Origin: Actinomycetes bacterium
Lineage (GTDB): Bacteria > Actinomycetota > Thermoleophilia > BMS3ABIN01
Assembly: GCA_024275795.1 (NCBI GenBank)
Contig: JAJRYJ010000076.1
Location: 1 to 33,486, forward strand
DNA length: 33,486 nucleotides
Reading direction: 5' to 3'
Positions 9,078 to 16,692 of the stretch are shown here, one piece after another. The notes under the pieces were generated by a model that made no database searches, was not told the origin of the DNA, and saw only the letters and a list, made by a program, of their open reading frames with translations. The translations under genes were made by a program, and so were the position numbers. Within the stretch, counting starts at the first letter, position 1. Each line of letters opens with the position of its first letter.

Positions 9078-10335
9078 TGGACACCTCCCTGGCGCTCTGC
9101 AGGCTCTTGAGGGCGGCTCCCGTGGCCCCCTGCACTGACTCTGCAACATCGTTGGGCCTGCGGGCGACTCCGGCGGCGAAGATACCGTCCGGTGATGCGT
9201 CCGCGTCGATGAAACCGTGTTCCTCCAGGGCCACATCGCCGGCGGGTTTGTCGCTTGCGACCGAAGGCTCCATGCCAGTGGCCAGCACCACCATGTCGAA
9301 GGTCTCTGTCATCTTGCCGTCTCCGAGCACGTCCTCCAGGGTGACGATGACATCGCCGGTGGCGCTGTCCTCCTCGATCTTCGCCACCTTGCCCTTCCTC
9401 AGTGTCACCTTCTCGTCATCCTCGAGCTTACGCAGGAAATCCTCGTACTTGCCCGGCGCCCTGAGGTCTATGTAGAAGATGGTCGCTTCCGAATCCTCCG
9501 GTGACTTTTCCCGCAGGTAGGTGGCCTGCTTCAGTGAAGCCATGCAGCAGACCGCGGAGCAATATTCCAGGTTGTTGCGGTCACGGCTGCCGGCGCACTG
9601 GGCGAAGGCGATCTTCTTGACCTCCTTGCCGTCCGATGGGCGCACGATCTTGCCGCCGGTCGGTCCGTTGGGGGCCGCCATGCGCTCCATCACCACGTTG
9701 GTGATGACGTTGTCGATGCTGTCGGCGTTGAGATTCTCGATCCTGGCGGCGTCATAGGGTTTCCAGCCGGTAGCGTAGACGATGCTGGCTGCGTTTATCT
9801 CCTTCGTCTCCGCCTGCATGCCCAGGTCGATGGCGTCGTATTTGCATGCCTTGACGCACTCGCCGCAGGACTCGCCCTTGCAGGCGTTCATATCGACGAC
9901 GTAGCGCATGGGAAACGCCAGGTCGTGGGGAAGATAGATGGCCTTGGTCGTATCGAGGCCGTAATTGAAATCGTTGGGCCGCTCCACCGGGCATACCTTT
10001 GCGCAGTCACCGCAGGCGGTGCACTTCTCGTTGACGTAACGCGGGTTCAGCTTGACGGTGACGTTGAAATCTCCGACGCTGCCGGAGACGCTCTCAACCT
10101 CGGCCAGGGTATACTGGGTCACCCTGGGATTGTTCTTGACCCTGCGGAAGTTGATTTCCAGCCCGCAATAGGGCGGGCAGAGCTTGGGGAAATAACGGTA
10201 CAACTGCGCCACCCTGCCGCCGAGATACGGGTTCTTCTCCACGATAACCGACTCCAGCCCCGCCTCCGCCGCTTCGACCGCCGCAGTGGTGCCGCTGATA
10301 CCTCCCCCCACTACTAAAACTCCCTTGTCAGCCAT
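9070..10335 (-). CDS. qmoA: Quinone-interacting membrane-bound oxidoreductase subunit A (HdrA-like flavoprotein)
   Basis: 'VLVVGGGISGTTAAVEAAEAGLESVIVEKNPYLGGRVAQLYRYFPKLCPPYCGLEINFRRV'; ferredoxin motif; located between aprA and qmoB. Confidence 0.94.
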   Translation of the reverse strand: MADKGVLVVGGGISGTTAAVEAAEAGLESVIVEKNPYLGGRVAQLYRYFPKLCPPYCGLEINFRRVKNNPRVTQYTLAEVESVSGSVGDFNVTVKLNPRYVNEKCTACGDCAKVCPVERPNDFNYGLDTTKAIYLPHDLAFPMRYVVDMNACKGESCGECVKACKYDAIDLGMQAETKEINAASIVYATGWKPYDAARIENLNADSIDNVITNVVMERMAAPNGPTGGKIVRPSDGKEVKKIAFAQCAGSRDRNNLEYCSAVCCMASLKQATYLREKSPEDSEATIFYIDLRAPGKYEDFLRKLEDDEKVTLRKGKVAKIEEDSATGDVIVTLEDVLGDGKMTETFDMVVLATGMEPSVASDKPAGDVALEEHGFIDADASPDGIFAAGVARRPNDVAESVQGATGAALKSLQSAREVSNV

Positions 10336-10438
10336 AAGGTCCCTCCTTGTGAGACTCTAAAGCAGTTAAGACTCCGTGATCCGTGATGTGCAGGTACGCT
10401 TTGCCTCGCGCTGCGCATAACGCATCACGGCATTCTGA

Positions 10439-10470
10439 GGGCGGGATGAGCCGCGTGGCTCATCCCGCCC
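10439..10470. other. Perfect 14-bp stem-loop in the aprA-qmoA intergenic gap (not followed by a T tract)
   Basis: GGGCGGGATGAGCC-GCGT-GGCTCATCCCGCCC. Confidence 0.9.
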
Positions 10471-10507
10471 GTTGATGCTATCTCGGTTCGAGCGGTGTCT
10501 TTCAGGC

Positions 10508-12508
10508 TTACGCCGGCGCCGGTGCCGCCACCAGCTGGACGTAGTCGACCTTCTTGACGTCCCACTCGCCTGTCTCGGGATTGACCTTGGAATTGGTGAA
10601 GCACTTCCAATTCTCGTCGTCGATTCCCGGGAAGTCGCCCCTGTAGTAGTAACCAGGGTACCTGGACTCCTCCCTGAAGAGGATGTGGCGCGCGTGCGCC
10701 TCGGCAGCCCAGATGCGGTGGTAGTTCTCCCAGCAGCGCAGCAGCTCGTGCAGGTCCTGTGCGGCCAGGTGCTTGGAGTCCTCCTTGAGGACATCCAGCT
10801 TCCTGAGGCCTTCCTCAAGCAGCGACTTGCTGGTCTTGTACTGGGTGGAGACGCCGCCCACGTATTCGTCCATGATCTTCATCAGGCGGAACTGCAGCAT
10901 GCGCGGCCTGATGTAGTTGGGGTTGACGTCGATGTTCTCGGGAGCGGTGGTATATGCCTTGTGCTTGCCGTGGATCTCCATCGGCAGATACATCTCGGCA
11001 ACCAGCTCATCCACGCTCTCCTTGAAGGTGGGCGTGTAATCCGCGTTGTCGAGGCAGAAAGCCACCATTGCCTTGCCGGCGATGCGTCCCTCGGCATGGG
11101 AGCCGGAGGAGAACTTGTGGCCGGAAGCGCCCACGACGTCGCCGGCCATGAACAGGCCCTTGACGGTGGACATGCGGTTGTAGCCCCAGGACCACTCGTC
11201 CGGAGCGCCCTCGATGTCGCCGGGGCCGCTGACCCAGAAACCGGCGCAGCCGGCGTGGGAACCGAGCAGGTACGGCTCGGACGGCATCAGCTCGGACGGG
11301 ACCTTGTCGGGCTCGACGTTCTCGGCTGCCCACAGCCCTGCCTGGGCGATGGTCATGTCGAGGAAGTCCTCCCAGGCCTCGGCCTCGAGGTGCTTGATCT
11401 GCTTCTCGTCCATGGACTCGGCGAGCGCCTGCATGGCCTTGTCCGTGTGCATGATGATGGGGCCGTTGCCGTCTGCCATCTCGATCATGGCCGCGTGGTT
11501 GCGCAGGCAGGTGCCCATCGGGTTGTCATAAGGAGCGAACTCCTCGTGTATCATGTCGGCATGCTTCTCGCAGTAGTCCTCGCCGAGGCCGTTGGTGGCC
11601 TTTGCCTTGAAGAAGAGGAACCATGCGCCGACGGGGCCGTAGCCATCCTTGAAGCGCATCGGTACGAAGCGGTTCTCCATCAGGGTCATCTCGGCGCCGG
11701 CCTGCGCGCCCATGGCGTAGCCGGAACCGGAGTTCCAGACCGGGAACCATGCACGGCCCATGCCCTCGCCGACGGAGCGGGGACGGAATACGTTCACGGC
11801 GCCGCCGGATCCGTTGAGGATGGCGTTGGCCTTGAATACGTACACCTTGTTCTCGCGAACGCTGAAGCCGATGGCGCCGGCGACGCGGTTCTCCTCGTTG
11901 GCGTCAAGCAGCAGCCTGGTGCAGAAGACGCGCTCATAGAGGTTCTCTTCCATGCCCGTGGCTTCCTTGTTGGTCTCCAGGGCCTTCTTGGCGACCTCGC
12001 CGACGATGGCCTTGTAGGACTCACCGTTGATCATGATCTGCCACTTGCCTGAACGCACCGGGGTGCCGCCGTCCTTCAGCAGGGCTGTGCCTGCGTCGCG
12101 GGCCTGGTGGCCGTCCATGGAGTGACCCTCGTCATCCTTCTTCCAGATGGGGAGTCCCCACTCTTCGAAGAGATGCACGGAGTCGTCCACGTGACGTCCC
12201 AGGTCGTACACCAGGTCCTCCCTGGTGATACCCATGAGATCGCCGCGCACGTAACGTACATAGTCATCGAGGTCGTTCTCACCGATGTAGGTGTTGATGG
12301 CGGAAAGGCCCTGCGCCACGGCGCCACTGCGCTCGACGGCGGCCTTGTCAACCATTACCACCTTGAGGTTCTTGGGGTTTGCCCAGCGGCAAGCCTCAAA
12401 AGCTGCTCCGGCGCCGGCCATGCCGCCACCCATGAGCAGAAGATCGGTCTCCACCTCAACGACTTCTGGCTTCTCTACAAACCGGAATTCGTTTGTTTCC
12501 TGTTCCAT
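10508..12508 (-). CDS. aprA: Adenylylsulfate (APS) reductase alpha subunit
   Basis: 666 aa flavoprotein; 'VETDLLLMGGGMAGAGAAFEACRWA', 'KAAVERSGAVAQGLSAINTYIG', 'FSSGSHAEGRIAGKAMVAF'; adjacent to aprB and sat. Confidence 0.96.
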   Translation of the reverse strand: MEQETNEFRFVEKPEVVEVETDLLLMGGGMAGAGAAFEACRWANPKNLKVVMVDKAAVERSGAVAQGLSAINTYIGENDLDDYVRYVRGDLMGITREDLVYDLGRHVDDSVHLFEEWGLPIWKKDDEGHSMDGHQARDAGTALLKDGGTPVRSGKWQIMINGESYKAIVGEVAKKALETNKEATGMEENLYERVFCTRLLLDANEENRVAGAIGFSVRENKVYVFKANAILNGSGGAVNVFRPRSVGEGMGRAWFPVWNSGSGYAMGAQAGAEMTLMENRFVPMRFKDGYGPVGAWFLFFKAKATNGLGEDYCEKHADMIHEEFAPYDNPMGTCLRNHAAMIEMADGNGPIIMHTDKAMQALAESMDEKQIKHLEAEAWEDFLDMTIAQAGLWAAENVEPDKVPSELMPSEPYLLGSHAGCAGFWVSGPGDIEGAPDEWSWGYNRMSTVKGLFMAGDVVGASGHKFSSGSHAEGRIAGKAMVAFCLDNADYTPTFKESVDELVAEMYLPMEIHGKHKAYTTAPENIDVNPNYIRPRMLQFRLMKIMDEYVGGVSTQYKTSKSLLEEGLRKLDVLKEDSKHLAAQDLHELLRCWENYHRIWAAEAHARHILFREESRYPGYYYRGDFPGIDDENWKCFTNSKVNPETGEWDVKKVDYVQLVAAPAPA

Positions 12509-12535
12509 GATCTATCCTCCTCTGACTGCTCGTGA

Positions 12536-12949
12536 TTAGCTGATGGGCATGTTGAAAAAGCCGGGCTTTTTCACATCGTCGAAATTGGGCTCCGGGGTAC
12601 CGGCGTACGGATCCACCGAGCCTTCTTCGGTGAGCCTGATGGGGAACTTGTAACGCTTCAGGTTCCCGTTGCGGAACTTGACGGTCCACATGATGGAATC
12701 GGAACCGCGAAGCGGGATAACCGCGGCGCCCAGCGGCGCGAAGTCGGCGTAAGCGCGGACCTCGATTGCCTGCTGCGGGCAGATCTTGACGCAGTTGTAG
12801 CATTCCCAGCACTGTTCCGGCTCCTGGTTGTGAGCCTTCATGCGCTCTGTGTCGAGCACCATCAGGTCGTGCGGGCAGATGTACATGCAGGCCGTCTTCT
12901 CCTGGCCTTTGCATCCGTCGCACTTTTCTGTCATTACAAAACTAGGCAT
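12536..12949 (-). CDS. aprB: Adenylylsulfate (APS) reductase beta subunit
   Basis: 'MPSFVMTEKCDGCKGQEKTACMYICPHDLMVLD...CWECYNCVKICPQQAIEVRAYADFAPLGAAVIPLRG'. Confidence 0.96.
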   Translation of the reverse strand: MPSFVMTEKCDGCKGQEKTACMYICPHDLMVLDTERMKAHNQEPEQCWECYNCVKICPQQAIEVRAYADFAPLGAAVIPLRGSDSIMWTVKFRNGNLKRYKFPIRLTEEGSVDPYAGTPEPNFDDVKKPGFFNMPIS

Positions 12950-13089
12950 TTAGCTCTCGACCTCCTTTGATTGATAGAAGTTTGCCTTGCCTTGTTACTG
13001 CTTTACTAGGGCTACGGGTGCTGCACCCCCTCTCACTCGTATGTGATCTCGAATTGACAATATGGTCTCGCGGCGTCGTGCTGCCGTTC

Positions 13090-14307
13090 CTATCCTTCCG
13101 AGTACTTGTGGGTCTCGATCTTGACCTTGTCCTCCTCGGCGATGCCCTCGTAATAGGCGCGCAGTATCTTCAGAACCTCCGGGCGGCTGAAGTGATCAGG
13201 CACGTCCTCGCCCTCGGAGAGCATCTTCCTCAGCTTGGTGCCGCTGAGGATCAGGCGCTCGTCCTTGCCGTGGGGGCAGGTCTTCATGGAAGCCATGCCG
13301 TCGCAGGCGGTGCAGTAGAAGGTCCAGTCGATCTTCAGCGGCTGGGTCTCCAGGGCGTCCTCGGGGATCTCGTCGAAGATGTCGTGGGCGTCGAAGGGGC
13401 CGTAATAGTCACCGACACCGGCGTGGTCGCGGCCGACGATCAGGTGGCTGCAACCGAAGTTCTGACGGAAGAGCGCGTGCAGCAGGGCCTCGCGCGGGCC
13501 GGCGTAGCGCATGTCCAGCGGGTAGCCGCCGACGGTGATAGTGTCCTTGGCGTAGTAGTTCTCGATCAGGGTGTCGATCGCTTCCTGGCGCGTGTCAGCG
13601 GGAATGTCGCCCGGCTTCAGCTTGCCCAGAAGCATGTGGATAAAGACGCCGTCGCAGATCTCGATTGCGATCTTGGTCAGGTACTCGTGAGAGCGGTGCA
13701 TGGGGTTGCGGGTCTGGAAGGCCGCAACGGTGCTCCACCCCTTCTCCTCGAACAGGGCCCGGGACTCGGCGGGGCGCATGTAGACTCCCTCGTACTCCGT
13801 GGGGAATATGCCTTCGCTGAGCACCTTGACGGGGCCGGCCAGGTTGACGTCCGCCTGGTTCATCACCATCAGCACTCCGGGGTGCTCGGTGTCGGTGGTG
13901 CCGTAGACCTGCTTGCACTCGTGTTCCTTGTCGATGGTGTACTTCTCGGTCACCTTCATGGTGGCCATGATCTCGCCGTTCTCCTCCGACACCAGGGCGA
14001 CCTCCTCGCCGTCAGCGATGCTGTCGGCCTTGCCTTCGGAAGCGGAGAGCGTGATGGGGATGGGCCAGAAGGTTCCGTCCTCCATGCTGTAATTGTCACA
14101 GACACCCTGCCAGTCGGCCTTGGTCATAAAGCCCTCCAGCGGCGTGAAGCCGCCGATTCCCATCATGATCAGGTCGCCGACCTCGCGGGAGGATATCCTT
14201 ACCTCGGTGAGGCCCTTGGCCTTCTCCTTCTCAGCCGCCAGTTCCTCACCCTCCAGCAGCAGCGGCTTGAGCTTCTTTTCCTTTCCGTGCGGGTTAACCA
14301 GTGCCAT
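13090..14307 (-). CDS. sat: Sulfate adenylyltransferase (ATP sulfurylase)
   Basis: '[18 protein letters not shown]', '[21 protein letters not shown]', '[25 protein letters not shown]'; start ATG at 14307 after GGAGGTTTGGAT. Confidence 0.96.
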   Translation of the reverse strand: MALVNPHGKEKKLKPLLLEGEELAAEKEKAKGLTEVRISSREVGDLIMMGIGGFTPLEGFMTKADWQGVCDNYSMEDGTFWPIPITLSASEGKADSIADGEEVALVSEENGEIMATMKVTEKYTIDKEHECKQVYGTTDTEHPGVLMVMNQADVNLAGPVKVLSEGIFPTEYEGVYMRPAESRALFEEKGWSTVAAFQTRNPMHRSHEYLTKIAIEICDGVFIHMLLGKLKPGDIPADTRQEAIDTLIENYYAKDTITVGGYPLDMRYAGPREALLHALFRQNFGCSHLIVGRDHAGVGDYYGPFDAHDIFDEIPEDALETQPLKIDWTFYCTACDGMASMKTCPHGKDERLILSGTKLRKMLSEGEDVPDHFSRPEVLKILRAYYEGIAEEDKVKIETHKYSEG

Positions 14308-14355
14308 ATCCAAACCTCCTGTTAAGTTTTCGCGCCCCCGTTACGAGTATTCGTT

Positions 14356-15003
14356 TCAGCTGACGCCCAGTGTCTCGATCACGTTCGCGAAGATCTCGTT
14401 GATGTCTCCGGTGCCTTTGACCGTCTTGAGGATTCCCCTGGAGCCGTAATAATCGATCAGCGGCGCCGTCTGTTCCTGGTAGACTTCCAGCCGCTTGCTG
14501 ATGGTCTCTTCCTGGTCATCGTCCCGCTGGAAGAGCTCGCCGCCGCACTTGTCGCACTTCCCCTCTTCCGCCGGCGGGCTGAAATAGATGTTGTACATCT
14601 GCCCGCACTCGCGGCAGGTGCGCCTGCCGGTAAGCCGCTTCATCAGGTCTTCAGTGGGGACGTCGACGTTAAGCGCCGCGTCGAGGGGCATACCCAGATC
14701 ATCAAGCATCTTGTCAAGCGCTTCCGCCTGGGCGGTGTTGCGGGGGAATCCATCGAGGATATAACCGTTCTTGCAGTCGTCCTGGCTGAGCCGCTCCTCC
14801 ACCATGCCCAGCACTACCCTGTCGGGCACCAGCTCGCCCTTGTCCATGTAGGACTTCGCCTCCTTGCCGAGCTCCGTACCCTCGCCGACCGCGGCCCTCA
14901 GCAGGTCCCCCGTCGATATCTGGGGGATGCCGAACTTCTCGATCAGCTTCTTGGCCTGCGTGCCTTTCCCAGCTCCTGGTGCTCCCAGTAATACTAGTTT
15001 CAT
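14356..15003 (-). CDS. adk: Adenylate kinase (with zinc-binding LID)
   Basis: 'MKLVLLGAPGAGKGTQAKKLIEKFGIPQISTGDLLR', 'DGFPRNTAQAEAL', LID 'CRECGQMYNIYFSPP...CDKCG'. Confidence 0.97.
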   Translation of the reverse strand: MKLVLLGAPGAGKGTQAKKLIEKFGIPQISTGDLLRAAVGEGTELGKEAKSYMDKGELVPDRVVLGMVEERLSQDDCKNGYILDGFPRNTAQAEALDKMLDDLGMPLDAALNVDVPTEDLMKRLTGRRTCRECGQMYNIYFSPPAEEGKCDKCGGELFQRDDDQEETISKRLEVYQEQTAPLIDYYGSRGILKTVKGTGDINEIFANVIETLGVS

Positions 15004-15301
15004 CTAGCCTCCATTTATGGCAGGAAAATAACCAGAGCGTACCGGGGGGCCCGCGGCTCCCGATGAAGCTCCCGTTGCTTTGATGGTCCGAAACTCTGCG
15101 GTCGCTAAAAAAGCGGTTACTTATCGGCTTCAGTGGATCGCGGGCCGTGTCGTTATTCTGTTTGGCGGGCCCGCATCTGTAGACCCAGTGCCCGCACGCC
15201 TGCGGGTCTTTCGCTGCATTTTACAGGTGGATCAACAGTAACTGTGAACGGCTGTTACTGGGCGCAGGTTGCGCATTTGAGGCAACTTTCACGCAACTCT
15301 G

Positions 15302-15346
15302 AAATACCTGCGCAGGTATTTTATACCTGCACCAGAATTGTTTCAA
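15302..15346 (-). promoter_or_regulatory. Candidate promoter TTGAAA-N17-TAAAAT with a 20-bp perfect palindrome overlapping the -10/start region; would drive adk-sat-aprBA-qmoABC
   Basis: Minus strand: -35 at 15341-15346, 17-nt spacer, -10 at 15318-15323; palindrome AAATACCTGCGCAGGTATTT at 15302-15321; further TACCTGC half-sites at 15324-15330 and 15401-15407. Confidence 0.6.
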
Positions 15347-15451
15347 GACGAAAGCGCAGGACTGCCATTAGTCTTACTTATCAGGCGTATCAGCAGGCAA
15401 TACCTGCATCCGGGAGCATTCGGACACGCATCAACCACTGCGATTAATCTT

Positions 15452-16501
15452 TCAGTTTTCCGTCTCCGGAAGCGCAACCGCGGGGCTGCCCGCAAGGCGG
15501 TTGAAGGCGGCATCGGTGAACCTGCGGCCCGCGCCTTCCAGCCATCGGCAGAAAAGGAGGAAGAGCGGGAACAGCAGCAGTGTGAATGCGACGCTGATCA
15601 GGCTGTCGCCGACGACTATTCCAGCCATGGCCAGCAGTCCGAAGTAATGCCTGTGAAAAAGGTATGGCGGGTATGAGCTCTCGCCCATCGGAGTCAAGAC
15701 GCGGTAAAGCGGCAGCCTGAGCCCCGATGCGAGCGACACAAGGCAGAAGAACATGATGCTCAGCATGTACCCCGGGAACAATATCAGGTGCGACAGCCGG
15801 AACAGCGTATCGTTATCCCGCACAAGGTACATCATCAACAGCATCACCAGGGCCGCCGCCAGCACGGCCCAGCCGCCCCTCAGCCAGGCGGGCCAGCCGG
15901 CCAGAAGCCCGGGAATAGCGATGCCCAGCGCGAAAAGCACGATGTTCGCCATAAACATCGGCCGGTAAAAGAGTGCTTCCGGGTCAGGAACGCCGAAGCC
16001 GTCAGTCAGTGCCAGCAGCTCCGAATAGTAGCGGGTGACTACCATGAACACAGTCGTCGTAAATGCGATAAAGGCGAGATAAACACGCATACTCAACCTG
16101 CTGAAAAAAAGGTACAGCAGCGGCGCCAGCAGGTAGCACTGGACCAGGGCCGGTATGAACCAGTAGATGCCCGGCGCTGCGACTCCCGGATAAGCCATAT
16201 ATACGGCAAGAGTATGTATTGTCGGCTCGTGCAGCCTGCCGTACTCTGGCAAGATGAAAGGAATGGTCGCCAGGGCCAGCCAATACATGGGATAGATACG
16301 CAGGGCCCGCTTCATGTAATAGCCGCCGACCATCCGCAGGCTGAGGCGTCTGCTTTGATGACGCCTCAGCAGGTTGCGGAATGAATAGAAAGAACCGAGG
16401 CCGGCCAGAACGAAAAAAATCGCCACGAACTCGCTGGCGTACTCGCGCATCCAGACATCGTAGAAATCAGCAGCATAGTAGCTACCGTAATGAGCGACCA
16501 T
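15452..16501 (-). CDS. Acyltransferase family 3 (AT3/OafA-like) membrane protein; N-terminus probably extends upstream to about 16555
   Basis: Multi-TM protein; in-frame upstream codons encode 'ITARDTSSYLKGLAIAVVMVAHYGSYY', typical of AT3 N-termini, but contain no ATG/GTG/TTG. Confidence 0.72.
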   Translation of the reverse strand: MVAHYGSYYAADFYDVWMREYASEFVAIFFVLAGLGSFYSFRNLLRRHQSRRLSLRMVGGYYMKRALRIYPMYWLALATIPFILPEYGRLHEPTIHTLAVYMAYPGVAAPGIYWFIPALVQCYLLAPLLYLFFSRLSMRVYLAFIAFTTTVFMVVTRYYSELLALTDGFGVPDPEALFYRPMFMANIVLFALGIAIPGLLAGWPAWLRGGWAVLAAALVMLLMMYLVRDNDTLFRLSHLILFPGYMLSIMFFCLVSLASGLRLPLYRVLTPMGESSYPPYLFHRHYFGLLAMAGIVVGDSLISVAFTLLLFPLFLLFCRWLEGAGRRFTDAAFNRLAGSPAVALPETEN

Positions 16502-16560
16502 TACGACGGCTATTGCCAGGCCCTTCAGGTAGGAAGATGTATCCCTTGCGGTAATAAAAA

Positions 16561-16584
16561 ACCCCGACTGCGGCCAGCTGGGGT
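16561..16584 (-). terminator. Rho-independent terminator/attenuator-like hairpin
   Basis: Minus strand ACCCCAGCTG-GCCG-CAGTCGGGGT followed by TTTTT; lies between the MMPL stop and AT3. Confidence 0.7.
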
Positions 16585-16637
16585 GATCCGTCCGTTTTGC
16601 CCGATTCTACTGTGCGGTGTATAGAGACAGGATGATA

Positions 16638-16666
16638 ATTTTAACGCAACGAAAACCGGATGACAA
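16638..16666 (-). promoter_or_regulatory. Candidate SigA-type promoter TTGTCA-N17-TAAAAT upstream of the AT3 gene
   Basis: Minus strand: -35 at 16661-16666, 17-nt spacer, -10 at 16638-16643. Confidence 0.5.
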
Positions 16667-16692
16667 ACAGGCGCGGCCGAGGCAGCGGAACG

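Noticed and set aside
10472-12052. 526-aa plus-strand ORF opposite aprA, and similar long ORFs opposite sat (12967..14325) and ileS (29406..31061)
   Set aside because: Antisense shadows of strongly supported aprA, sat and ileS genes; no recognisable protein family.
13090-13092. TAG at the end of sat as recoded
   Set aside because: Sat already appears complete; the in-frame extension is ~19 residues of unrecognisable sequence ending in TGA.
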